A DNA stretch of 64,000 nucleotides. It comes from Rhizobium sp. Pop5 (GTDB taxonomy: Bacteria; Pseudomonadota; Alphaproteobacteria; Rhizobiales; Rhizobiaceae). Shown one piece after another: positions 1-8,971 of the stretch. The notes beneath the pieces are model-generated. The model saw only the letters and a list, made by a program, of their open reading frames with translations. It did no database searches and was not told the DNA's origin. A program made the translations under genes and the position numbers. The stretch spans positions 62,001 through 126,000 of the forward strand of contig NZ_CP099398.1 in NCBI RefSeq assembly GCF_024721175.1. The letters run 5' to 3'. Positions within the stretch are counted from its first letter, which is position 1. Every line of letters begins with the position of its first letter.

Positions 1-2
1 CC

Positions 3-248
3 GTCAATTGGATTTACGTTCAAATCAGGCGGAAGCGCCTGCTCATCGACCAGCAATCAACCGGAGCATATTTGTTCCAAAATTCCCCAGCGGTCGTCAA
101 CGCGGTTCGCGACCTTCGCAACCGTACCATTCATCAACTCGATCTGAGAATCATTCAGCCTCACCAGGAGGGGCATCAACATGCGTTGTCGCTGGAGGGA
201 ATTGACTGGCGCGCACGGCAGGAAACCTGGCGCCCCAGCCGGGTTTGA
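3..248 (+). CDS. C-terminal end of an unrecognised protein, cut by the window edge
   Basis: A reading frame is open from the first bases to a TGA at 246-248 and gives about 81 residues. It is rich in Arg, Gln and Leu, and its tail (EGIDWRARQETWRPSRV) looks like genuine protein rather than a shadow frame. I do not recognise the family. It lies just upstream of an IS66 remnant on the same strand, so it may be a chromosomal or plasmid gene tail, or part of an older mobile element. Only the 3' end is visible, and that limits any call. Confidence 0.3.
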   Translation, partial: VNWIYVQIRRKRLLIDQQSTGAYLFQNSPAVVNAVRDLRNRTIHQLDLRIIQPHQEGHQHALSLEGIDWRARQETWRPSRV

Positions 249-295
249 CTCAATTTTTGCATTGAAATTGTTGATAAATCTGATTCAATGTCGTT

Positions 296-962
296 ATGAC
301 ATTGCCGCCGCTTACCCTGCCATCGGACCTTGCCAGCGCTCATCCGGCGCTGCTGGCCGAACGTGCTGCGCGGCTGCAAGCTGAGGCGGACGCGGCCAAC
401 GCGAAGGCGCGGCTGTCGAGCATTGAGGCGCTCAACGTGCATTTGCAGTTGCTGACCGGCAAGCTGGAGCGCGAGAAGCACGGGCCGCGCCGCGAGCGCA
501 CGCAGCGGCTGATCGATCAGTTGGAATTTGCAGCTCGAAGAGCTCGTGGCGTAGGCCGCCGAGGACGAACTGAGCGTCCAAGAGGCCGCGGCCAGAACGC
601 AGTCCGTGCGCGCCTTCGCCCGCAAGCGTCCAGTGCGCAAGGCGTGGCCCAAAGACGTCGAGCGCGCACGCATCGTCATCGAAGCGCCGACGGCATGTGC
701 CTGCTGTGGCGGCTCGCGGCTGTCGAAGCTGGGCGAGGATGTGACGGAAACGCTGGAGGATATCCCGCGCCGATTCAAGGTGATCGAGACGGTGCGCGAG
801 AAATTTACCTGCCGCGATTGCGAGGCGATCAGTCAGGCTCCCGCACCGTTCCATGCGACGCCCGCGCGGCTTCATCGGCCCTCAGTTGCTGGCGACGATC
901 GTGTTCGACAAGTTCGGGCAGCACATCCCGCTGAACCGCCAGAGCACGCGGTTCAAATGTGA
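296..962 (+). pseudogene. IS66-family transposase (TnpC) remnant
   Basis: The frame starts at ATG 296 with the typical IS66 TnpC opening (MTLPPLTLPSDLASAHPALL) followed by the N-terminal coiled coil with KHGPRRERTQRLIDQLE. The reading then shifts: after about 530 the match continues in the frame around 606-830, which carries the zinc-binding part (ACACCGGSRL, then FTCRDC). It shifts again near 860, where GPQLLATIVFDKFGQHIPLNRQ is readable in a third frame. The sequence stops matching near 960, well before the DDE catalytic core. At least two frameshifts and loss of the catalytic half make this a dead fragment. TnpA and TnpB are not visible. Confidence 0.75.
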
Positions 963-1040
963 GGCATCGGTCCGTCGACCTAGACCCTGGCCGGTGAATG
1001 TTGATCCGAATGTCTTCGAGCTGCGGCAAATGCTGGAGCA

Positions 1041-1433
1041 TCACTGTCGCACGGCATACCAGGAGGCAACGTAGCCGGCTGCGGCGACCCCATGCGAATG
1101 CGGGACGTCGCGGACGATGCTACCGACAATGGCGTCCCTTTGATCGACGCCATTCGGCCAGTTCGGCACGATGTAGCCGCGATAGCTGTAGATCCAGGTC
1201 TCGCCGGCCACATCGCCCTTTCCAGTGAATTGCAGCTCGACAGGGTCTCCCGGACGCACCGTACCGGTCAATTCCAGCGACCACCCGGGCCCACCAATGG
1301 TTCCGCCGACCTTGCGCCGAGCCAACTCGGTCAGCACCAGCGTTCCCTGGCCAAATTCCAGTGCATTGAAATCAACCGATAAATCGGGATTGTTGATCAG
1401 GCTGCGATAACTCCAAGTGCCAGTGAAGCTCAT
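1041..1433 (-). CDS. small uncharacterised protein beside the multicopper oxidase
   Basis: 130 residues. I chose the ATG at 1433 rather than the one four codons upstream because the sequence GGGAGGAACT directly before it is a strong ribosome-binding site. There is no signal peptide or membrane segment. The sequence (MSFTGTWSYRSLINNPDLS, later GTLVLTEL, GPGWSLELTGTV) has alternating beta-strand character, Trp/Gly-rich turns and a lipocalin-like look, but I do not recognise a named family. It lies 26 bases downstream of the multicopper oxidase stop on the same strand, so the two probably form one transcript. It may be a partner of that enzyme; this is inference from position only. Confidence 0.6.
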   Translation of the reverse strand: MSFTGTWSYRSLINNPDLSVDFNALEFGQGTLVLTELARRKVGGTIGGPGWSLELTGTVRPGDPVELQFTGKGDVAGETWIYSYRGYIVPNWPNGVDQRDAIVGSIVRDVPHSHGVAAAGYVASWYAVRQ

Positions 1434-1459
1434 AGTTCCTCCCAATGGCGATCGACGCC

Positions 1460-3403
1460 CTAATGATGGCCGGAAACGGTGCCACCCTGGCCGTCCGGCA
1501 GGGTGATCCTGATGTTCTGCATCATGCCCTGGTCCTCATGATCGAGGATGTGGCAATGCAGAACGAACTCGCCGATATAGCGCTGGTAGTGCGTCCGCAC
1601 GGTGATCGTGTAACGCGCCGACGGATCGGTGCCGGGATTCTTGATCCACAGCGTGTCCTTCCAGACATTTTTCAAGCCTGGATATTGCGGATCGCCGTCG
1701 TCATCGGCGCCAAGCGCGCTGACATCGTTGCCGGCCGCATCGACAATTTTGATGATCTGAAACGGATTGACATGGATATGGAATGGGTGGCTGACGAAAT
1801 CCGAGCGGAGCGTCCATTCGTCGACTCCGCTCAGCGGCAACATCCGGTCGATGCGGTTGGGATCATAAGGTTTGCCGTCAACCTCGAAGAAGGTGGCACC
1901 CGGCTGTTTCACATCGATGTTAAACACCAGTTGCTGCTCGCCGGTGACCTCGCCCGCGTCGATGTCCGGATGGGGAATAAAGCTTGAGAGCGACATCTCG
2001 TTCTTGAGGTCATCGATAACCTTGCCGGCGACATTCTGTGACATCGTGCGCTCAGCCGCCGAAATCAGCCAATCCTGAAGATAGGTGCCGATCTCGCCAT
2101 TGACGGCATGGCCGCCTACTGCAGTGACTATGCCGAGAAGCCGTCGGCTTGGAGCCTCCTGGTTGACGCTGGCCGCTGCCGGTGCGGCGCCATCGATGAT
2201 GCAGTAGTCACCCGCTCCTGGCAACACCACCAGCGCGTCAACGCGGTAGCCCGGTTGCAGGATCGCTTGCTGCCGCATCTGCACCTGCGCCATTGTCAGC
2301 CCGTCCTGGGCCACCACCCCATACGGAATAGTATCCTTGCCGCAATTCTGGTCGATCCATCTGTCGGTGTCCGCTGCCGCAAGCGTGCGGAACGCGGTCG
2401 TCCCGGTCTTGCGCCGGATTTCGAAATTGATGGTGTCGCGAACCCCGGCGTGTATCATCCGCCACCGCTCGACCGAGCCAGCCTCCGCTGATGCCAACTG
2501 ACCAAGCACCTGGCCGTTGACGCTGGTGAAGCGGCCCGAAGCCGGCCAACTGCCAGGTCCGAACTGATCGTAGCTTTCGATGCCGCCCACCTGTCCTGGC
2601 TGGCAATCATAAGTGATGTCGCCATTGTTATCGGTGCAAGCATATTGAATCTGCTGTAGCACCAAAACCCGTTCGGCGATATCGGAGCCGCCCGGCTGCT
2701 TCAATAGGCGGTCTATATCGCCAGTCTCGGTCGGTGTCGGCATGCGATCGCCACGGATGATCAACGCCCCGGACATGCCACTCGACACCTGCAATGCGGT
2801 TGATCCGTGTAGGTGTGGGTGATACCAGAAGGTGCCGGCGGGATGCTCAACGGCGATGTTGTATTCATATTGGAACGAAACGCCGGGACGGATTGAGATC
2901 AGCACATTATCGCCATTGCCAGACGGATTTACCCAGAGACCGTGCGAATGCAGGTTGGTACCGTTGAAGCAATGGGGGGTATTGGCACTGCCACCGCCGA
3001 TGCCGCAGGTGGAATCCTGAGGGAACAGGTTGTGAAGCGTTACCCGCACCGTCTGACCGGGCCGTAGATCGATGGTCGGTCCAACCAATGGCGTGTCGGC
3101 ACCGGATAAGCCGGTCTGGCGGGCGTCTTGATAGCCGCGCAGTTTAACGTGGTCGTAGCGCGCCGTGGCCGGATTGTAGATCTGTCGGTCGAGATAGGTA
3201 GCGTTCATATCGAGCAGAACCTCGCCCGGAAATGTCTCCCGGCTTTGTTCGAAGGTTTTCAGCATCCCCTGGGATTTTGTGATAGGTTGCAGCATATAGG
3301 CCAGGGGGTTAGTCACGGCCCTGGCCTCTTGAGCGACTGCGAATAGCGCATGGGTGACCGAAAAAACGCTCGCCATACCGAAGATCGCAATTTTGTCAGA
3401 CAC
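1460..3403 (-). CDS. multicopper oxidase, exported
   Basis: About 647 residues. Multicopper oxidases couple one-electron oxidation of phenols or metal ions to reduction of O2 to water. All four copper-ligand blocks are present: HSHGLW and WYHPHLHG in the N-terminal half, HPFHIHVNPF and HCHILDHEDQG near the C-terminus, so both the trinuclear site and type 1 copper should form. I place the start at GTG 3403, preceded by GGGAGGG at suitable spacing; the protein then opens with a hydrophobic signal-like segment (KIAIFGMASVFSVTHALFAVAQ) and should be periplasmic. An ATG at 3469 in the same frame is less convincing. The long insertions and Cys-rich spots (CGIGGGSANTPHCF) differ from compact CueO-type enzymes. 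The small protein downstream is probably co-transcribed. Confidence 0.85.
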   Translation of the reverse strand: MSDKIAIFGMASVFSVTHALFAVAQEARAVTNPLAYMLQPITKSQGMLKTFEQSRETFPGEVLLDMNATYLDRQIYNPATARYDHVKLRGYQDARQTGLSGADTPLVGPTIDLRPGQTVRVTLHNLFPQDSTCGIGGGSANTPHCFNGTNLHSHGLWVNPSGNGDNVLISIRPGVSFQYEYNIAVEHPAGTFWYHPHLHGSTALQVSSGMSGALIIRGDRMPTPTETGDIDRLLKQPGGSDIAERVLVLQQIQYACTDNNGDITYDCQPGQVGGIESYDQFGPGSWPASGRFTSVNGQVLGQLASAEAGSVERWRMIHAGVRDTINFEIRRKTGTTAFRTLAAADTDRWIDQNCGKDTIPYGVVAQDGLTMAQVQMRQQAILQPGYRVDALVVLPGAGDYCIIDGAAPAAASVNQEAPSRRLLGIVTAVGGHAVNGEIGTYLQDWLISAAERTMSQNVAGKVIDDLKNEMSLSSFIPHPDIDAGEVTGEQQLVFNIDVKQPGATFFEVDGKPYDPNRIDRMLPLSGVDEWTLRSDFVSHPFHIHVNPFQIIKIVDAAGNDVSALGADDDGDPQYPGLKNVWKDTLWIKNPGTDPSARYTITVRTHYQRYIGEFVLHCHILDHEDQGMMQNIRITLPDGQGGTVSGHH

Positions 3404-4034
3404 AGACAAACAACCCTCCCAAACCTCTGCCCGGAGTTTTGTTCTCCCCGGGTCGAACCGCATCCACAAAGTTCTACTGCGTCACCATGCGTTCACCTGC
3501 AATTCGACTTTGACTCGCGCGCTTTCTCGGGAGAAGACAGCTGCCGCCGCGCGACGAGAAAGTTTCAAGACTCATGCCACTCTGGCCGGATCGAGCCTCA
3601 GAAGGAATCTTGTGCCTATGCTTCAAGGACTTCCACGAGAGCGCGGTAGGAAGTCGGGCGGAACAGCACCATGGCGCGCACCTGACAAACCTGACAGCAG
3701 GTGTAGTAGGCCCGACATTTTTGTGGGGAGCATCGTTACGTGCGGCAATACGCGTCTCACCTTGTTTGTTTGTCGAGCTGCACTCGAGCAACGCCTTGAC
3801 GCTCATATCGCGGTCACCGCCGCGGGCATTAATGTCGGCGTCACATACCGTTCATCACACCGCCTAATCGGAGAGACACCACGGGCAGACTACGCCAGTT
3901 CTTCCGGCTCTCTGCGCTGCGCGATGATCTCGAAACAAGGTTGCTTGCTCAGGAGTATCGCGCCCTGCTCCTCGACGATCATTTCGACGACGGCAGGAGG
4001 GAGCCCTTCCACAATCTTCTCCTATGGACGTCTC
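3404..4034. other. gene-poor stretch between the oxidase and the RibD-like gene
   Basis: I see no convincing gene. A long plus-strand frame crosses it but is mostly the shadow of the minus-strand reductase. Between about 3893 and 4025 the minus strand reads as plausible protein ending in a stop (KIVEGLPPAVVEMIVEEQ, ending EPEELA), which may be the tail of a lost gene. The part next to 3403 should hold the promoter of the oxidase unit. Confidence 0.3.
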
Positions 4035-4736
4035 TTATGGACGTCCAACGCGATATCTCAGATGCACGGAGCCGAGGCCAGCGGCTTCGGCGCTGATAAA
4101 CGTGAGCCTCGCCCTGCCGGCAAGCCCATCCTCGCCGCCCTCGAATATGGCCGGTGTATTCGACTTGCCTCCGATCGCAGGGAAGATGACCAGGCTGACC
4201 TCGTCAACAAGACCCGCCTTCAAGAAATGGCCATTGGTTTGCGCCCCGCCTTCCAGCATCAAGCGCTTCACACCGAACTCGGTTCCAAGAAGGTCAAGCG
4301 CGTTTTTCAGATCGACGCCATCTTTCTCCGAGACGATATAGGAAACGCCAGCCTGGGTGAGGCCCGCCAGGTAAGCATCATCCACGTCAGATCCTGTCAG
4401 GACCACAAGGTGAGCTCCGTCAATGTCGCTCTTGTCCCAGCGTAGCCGACCGTCCTTATCCACGATGACAGCGAACTCGCCGGCGTCCGGGTTGGCGATA
4501 TGGATCGGTCGCGCGGCTGTGCCGGTTGCTTGATAGGGGCGGTCGACGGCGTCCGCGAACTCTTCTCCCGTCGCTCTTCCCGAAAGCCAGGCGTCGGCAC
4601 CGATCTTCTCATGCAGGCCGTCATAGATCTTCACGAGCTCATCGACCGAATGGCCGGTTGCCTCGGCCCAATCATTGACGATCAATCGGCCATCCAGCGG
4701 CGACATCATGTGACAGATTACATAGGGTCTGGGCAT
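4035..4736 (-). CDS. RibD C-terminal-domain / dihydrofolate-reductase-like protein
   Basis: 233 residues, starting at ATG 4736, which follows a clear GAGGAGAG ribosome-binding site; an in-frame ATG at 4760 lacks one. The N-terminus MPRPYVICHMMSPLDGRL is the hallmark of the RibD C-terminal reductase fold, and LMLEGGAQTNGHFLKAGLVDEVSL is the matching NADPH/substrate segment. Members reduce pteridine- or pyrimidine-like substrates with NADPH, but stand-alone plasmid copies usually have unknown substrates. The short-chain dehydrogenase gene lies immediately upstream on the same strand (31 bases away), so both are probably co-transcribed. Cytoplasmic; no signal peptide. Confidence 0.8.
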   Translation of the reverse strand: MPRPYVICHMMSPLDGRLIVNDWAEATGHSVDELVKIYDGLHEKIGADAWLSGRATGEEFADAVDRPYQATGTAARPIHIANPDAGEFAVIVDKDGRLRWDKSDIDGAHLVVLTGSDVDDAYLAGLTQAGVSYIVSEKDGVDLKNALDLLGTEFGVKRLMLEGGAQTNGHFLKAGLVDEVSLVIFPAIGGKSNTPAIFEGGEDGLAGRARLTFISAEAAGLGSVHLRYRVGRP

Positions 4737-4767
4737 TGGATTACTCTCCTCTACAAACATTCCACCG

Positions 4768-5619
4768 TCAGTGACCTGCCTTCAACCAGGCTGCGAATTT
4801 ATCCATCCAGTCGGGGTGCCAGCGTGAAAGCGCCGGCCGGTTCAGGATCATGTCGTCGGCCGCCCAGCGGATCCTTCTGGCATCGATCGCAGACGTAACC
4901 GCGTTATCCGGACAGATGATGTAAAAATTCTCGTCGAGCAGACGGACCAGGAAGTATTCCACCAGTTGCTCTGCGGTCCATGCCTCATCGGGTTTCGCAA
5001 TGCCCTGCGGCTTGAGTGCGATGTTCATGGGTGTCCACGTGTAGCCAGGGACGAGGAGATGAGCCGAAACACGACCTCCCGTCTCCTTCAGAAGCTCGTG
5101 CGACAGCTGTTCGGTCAGGACTTTGACAGCTGCCTTCGCCACCGAATATGCGGCGTTACCTGGAGGAGTCGTAATACCTTCCTTGGAGCCGAGGTTGACA
5201 ACGGCCGACTGGCGACCGGCTTCGATCATGTAGGGCACGAAGACGTGTTGCGCGGCCTGAACACCTCGGAAGTTTACATCGATCTGGCGTCGCCACTTTG
5301 CAGGATTGTCCCAAGGGCCGGCTCCTTGCGTTATGCCCGCGTTGTTTACTAGAACGGCCACGTCGCCAAACCGCGAAATCGTTTCGTCCCGCAACCTGGT
5401 CAGTGCCGACAAATCTGATACGTCGCCGCTCACGATCAGGATGTCCGTGTCGAGTGTCGAAGTAACATCCTCAAGTGCGTCGGCGTCGAGATCCAGCAGC
5501 GCGAGCTTCATGCCGCGGGCCGCGAGAGCCCTCGCGATTGCCAAGCCGATGCCCTTCGCAGCTCCCGTGATGACCGCAACGCGGCCAGGAGCAACGACGC
5601 TGTTCATTCTCTCGCTCAT
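4768..5619 (-). CDS. short-chain dehydrogenase/reductase (SDR)
   Basis: 283 residues with classical SDR motifs: the cofactor loop TGAAKGIG near residue 20, DVSD for adenine contact, NNAG near residue 92, and the YxxxK pair in AAYSVAKAA. The active-site Ser position reads NLGSKEG. The C-terminal part (PGYTWTPMN, then DENFYIICPDN) resembles SDRs that act on bulky alcohols or ketones, but the substrate cannot be told. Two in-frame ATG codons (5619 and 12 bases later) are both usable. It leads a two-gene unit with the RibD-like reductase. Confidence 0.82.
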   Translation of the reverse strand: MSERMNSVVAPGRVAVITGAAKGIGLAIARALAARGMKLALLDLDADALEDVTSTLDTDILIVSGDVSDLSALTRLRDETISRFGDVAVLVNNAGITQGAGPWDNPAKWRRQIDVNFRGVQAAQHVFVPYMIEAGRQSAVVNLGSKEGITTPPGNAAYSVAKAAVKVLTEQLSHELLKETGGRVSAHLLVPGYTWTPMNIALKPQGIAKPDEAWTAEQLVEYFLVRLLDENFYIICPDNAVTSAIDARRIRWAADDMILNRPALSRWHPDWMDKFAAWLKAGH

Positions 5620-6086
5620 TTTTTGTCTTTCCCGTCATTGGACCGTCACCGCTGGAAGGTGTGCCGGACAAGCCGTCGCCGTGGAATTTTTCTCCGAGAA
5701 GCGTGCCGGCCGATGGCACCAGCGCAGAGAAGTCCATCAACGCTACTCGGGCGCTTGGGTCGTCGGATCATATCCGCGGGCTGCGAACGACCGTTCGATC
5801 GCACTATAAGAATAGGGTAGCGCGACGGCTACTTGAAGTGAGCGGGATCGCACGCACCGATGAGCCGTGTTCACTCAAGGGCCTTCGTGACGTAGGGAAT
5901 GCCTGGCCAGTTCGACCGCGGACGGGACCAAAAAGGTAACGCACTCCTGGTCCCTGCCAGATCGGTGGATGATTTTCACTCACCGCCCCGATCAATTTTG
6001 CTCATGTAACCAATCGGCTCCACGGGCATTTGGTCACCAGCGCCTCGAGACGATCGTGGTGCTGACCAAACCAAAGGAGTGAAATC
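5620..6086. other. divergent intergenic region, no gene seen
   Basis: 467 bases separate the minus-strand SDR unit from the plus-strand SDR pair. Short frames exist on both strands, but none has a good start, recognisable motif or conserved look. It should hold both divergent promoters. I found no clear operator palindrome. Confidence 0.4.
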
Positions 6087-6864
6087 ATGACAGGGAATAA
6101 ACCACTCGCAATGATCACGGGCGGCTCATCTGGAATAGGCTTCGAGCTTGCCAAACAATTCGCCAAGAATGGATTCGATGTCGCCATTTCAGGCTCAAGC
6201 GACAAGGTGAACGAGGCCGCCGATGCGCTACGAAGCCTTGATGCCGAAGCATATCCGTTCAAAGCGGATGCCTCGACGTACGATGGCGTCGAGAGGTTCT
6301 GGACCTTTACGCACGGGCTGGGGCGCCCCTTGGAAGCCGCGGCTCTGAACGTCGGTATCGGTATTGGCGGCGCCTTTGTCGATAACGATCTCGAGGATGA
6401 GCTTCGCCTGCTTGCGATCAATGTAACCGGGACCGTCCATATGGCCAAACGCGTCGTCCAACATATGGTCAAGAACGGCCGCGGCAGGATTCTCATAACC
6501 TCCTCGGTTTCGGCGACCCTGCCCACGCCATACGAAACCGTTTACGGCCCGTCGAAGGCATTTGGTTATATGTTCGCGTCTGCGCGAGGAGTTGCGCTCG
6601 ACCGGGGTCACGGTGACGGCACTCCTTCCGGGCGCCACCAACAGCGACTTCCACGCGAACGCTGGAATGGGCGGTACGAAGCTCGGTGGCCAACAAAAAA
6701 ACGACAAGACGCTCGTCGCCCAGCAGGGGTTCGAGGCTCTCATGAACGGCATCGACCATATCGTCGGCGGAGATCAGGAAACCAAGCGCCAGGTGTTGGA
6801 AAACCGGACGACCCCCGAGCCCGTCAAAGCCGCGCGGCAAGCCGAATTGACCCAACCGCAGTGA
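6087..6864 (+). pseudogene. SDR-family oxidoreductase, frameshifted
   Basis: The gene opens at ATG 6087, after AAAGGAGTGAAATC, with TGGSSGIGFELAKQFA, the SDR cofactor loop, and continues through ITSSVSATLPTPYETVYGPSKAF, containing the YxxxK catalytic pair. Near 6583 the frame breaks: the expected continuation (LREELRSTGVTVTALLPGATNSDF) is in another frame and runs to the TGA at 6862-6864. A net loss of two bases or gain of one explains it. If real, the protein loses its C-terminal substrate lobe. It is followed by a second SDR only 11 bases away, so the pair was one operon. A sequencing error is possible, but several neighbours are also frameshifted. Confidence 0.75.
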
Positions 6865-6875
6865 AGGAGCACGTC

Positions 6876-7618
6876 ATGTCACATCTGAAAAACAAGGTCG
6901 CCATCGTCACAGGGGCTTCCTCGGGCATTGGAGCGGCGACCGCCAGAGGATTGGCGGAAAAAGGTGCGCGCGTCGTCCTTGCCGGCCGCAATGAGGAACG
7001 CCTCAGTCAGATCGTCGAAGACATCACCGGTTCGGGAGGTATTGCCAGCTACAAGGTTGCTGATGCCACGGATTTTGAGAGTACCAAGGCCCTCGTCGCG
7101 TTCGCCACAACGACGTACGGCCCGGTCGATATATTGGTCAACAATGCCGGCCTCATGCTCTTTTCCTATTGGAAGGATGCCGCCGTCGGCGATTGGAACA
7201 AGATGATCGATACCAATCTGCGTGGCTATCTGCATGCGATCGCCGCGGTGCTGCCGTCGATGTTGGAGCGCCGGTCCGGCCGCATCCTGAATATGAGCTC
7301 TATCGCCGGCGTTCATGTCGGCGAGGCGGCAGGGGTTTACGGAGCCACGAAGTTCTTCATACGCGGTATTACCGAAAGCCTCAGGAAGGAGGTGGGCGTG
7401 GGTAGCGGGATCCAAGTGTCTATGATCAGCCCTGGCGTGATCGATACCGGCTGGGCCGACAAGGTTCATGACGAGACGGGCAGAAAGATCGCCGGAGAGC
7501 TCAACAAGCAGGGTATTCCGCCGTCGTCGGTGGCTGAAGCCGTGGTCTATGCACTAGACCAGCCCCCGGAGATCACGATCAACGACATTTCGTCCATCCA
7601 ACCCGGCAGGACTGGTAG
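6876..7618 (+). pseudogene. SDR-family oxidoreductase, frameshifted only at the C-terminus
   Basis: Starts at ATG 6876 with GAAGGAG upstream. TGASSGIG, NNAG and the catalytic VYGATK segment are intact, as is ISPGVIDTGW. The family normally ends ITINDIxVHPTRQDW; here the frame breaks at about 7588 (ITINDI then SSIQPG), while VHPTRQDW and a TAG at 7616-7618 are readable in the next frame. A single missing base explains this. As written, the product instead runs about 70 residues past the natural end. The catalytic part is complete, so the enzyme might still work. Because of the upstream SDR frameshift, the same frame passes through both genes, giving a misleading long open frame from 6087 to 7823. 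Confidence 0.75.
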
Positions 7619-7954
7619 CCCGCGTTTTCGAGAGCTCAGAACTAGAACCTCCGGGACTGTTAGACCGCCTCGCGGAACCAACCGGTGCCGTCTCTCGTGG
7701 CTGTGGACACGAAGATCTTCATTGCATGACGATCTAATCCCGGACGTTTTCGTTTTTCAGCGACCGGGCCATCTCCGCCGTCCTTCGCAGGATCCAACAT
7801 GGATCACTAGGTCAAATTTTTGACTGCTTCCTCGGCCATCACATACCAAATACAGGGCCAGTTAAATAAGGATTGAAGGTGCCGGCCGGCCTGAAGCAAG
7901 GTCGGCGCCGGCAAGGGCGATCTTTTTCAGTACAAGTGCGAGTATCCATAACTC

Positions 7955-8850
7955 ATGGTATCAACGCGGGCCGACCTTGAAACTTTCGTCGCGATCGCGC
8001 GTGCGGGGGGTTCCGAAAGGCCGCCGCGCTTCGCGGCGTTTCCGGGTCTGCCCTCAGCCACTCGATCAGGGGTTTGGAGGCCCGTCTGGGCGTCCGTCTG
8101 TTTCATCGGACAAGCAGGAGCATCAGTCTCACCGCCGCCGGCGAAGTGCTGCTTGCCGAACTGGAGCCCCGTTTCCTCGGCATTCAAGCTGCGATGGATC
8201 TCCTAGACAGTTTCAGGAGCGGGCCTACGGGCAGAGTGAGAGTGACCACCCTGCGTGACGCCGCCGAGCTGCTGATCGCTCCTCGACTGCACAGTTTTCG
8301 CAAGAGCTACCCAGATGTCGAGGTCGAAGTCAGCGTCGAGGATCGCTTCATCGATATGGTCGCCGAAGGTTTTGACGCGGGCATCCGTTATGGGGGAACG
8401 GTTCCCGAGGGGATGATCGCGTCGCGTCTGACATCCGAACTCGAATGGATCGTAGTCGGTTCTCCGGCCTATCTCAACGAACGAGGGCGGCCCGCGCGGC
8501 CGGAAGATCTCTTGACGCACGAGTGCATCCGGATCCGAACCGGTACAGATCACCTCTGCAAATGGGAACTTGGCGACGGCGATCGCATGGTTTCTCTCGA
8601 CGTTCCGGGACTTCTCACGCTCGGAGATTCGGAACTATCTATCCGCATGGCGGAGGAGGGAGGCGGTCTCTTTTATTGCCTGCAGGCCCGGGTCGAGGAC
8701 AAACTTGCGGCCGGTTCACTCGAAGTCGTGCTGCCGGACTGGACCTCTACCGGGCCGGGTTTTCATGCATACTACGTTTCGCATCGACAGGTGCCGTCCG
8801 CTCTCCGGACGTTTCTCGACTACCTTAAGGCGCCGGTTGCGGGCGATTGA
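7955..8850 (+). pseudogene. LysR-family transcriptional regulator, frameshifted in the DNA-binding domain
   Basis: ATG 7955 begins MVSTRADLETFVAIARAGG, a normal LysR N-terminus. At about 8010 one base is missing in a G/T run; in the next frame the helix-turn-helix reads FRKAAALRGVSGSALSHSIR and continues through LEARLGVRLFHRTSRSISLT into a complete effector-binding domain ending at 8850. The later part is intact, including GRVRVTTLRDAAELLIAP and the inducer-pocket strands. Such LysR genes commonly regulate a neighbouring oxidoreductase; the SDR pair upstream is the obvious candidate. With the shift, no working DNA-binding domain would be made unless translation slips. Confidence 0.75.
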
Positions 8851-8971
8851 AGTGACGACCAGACGAGACAGCTTCACCAGGCAGGAGAATCGCACATGGA
8901 TGGTAAGGAGTTGTTTTGCTGAGGCAAATCGACTCAAGAACTCTCCGATATGTGTTTCGGCGTGCAAATTT

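Noticed and set aside
3354..4445. A 363-codon plus-strand frame
   Set aside because: Its second half is antisense to the RibD-like gene and its first half lacks any motif or ribosome-binding site.
6087..7823. A single 578-codon frame that could be read as a fused double SDR
   Set aside because: It arises because the first SDR is frameshifted at about 6583 and the frame happens to be that of the second SDR; the region between is out-of-frame nonsense.
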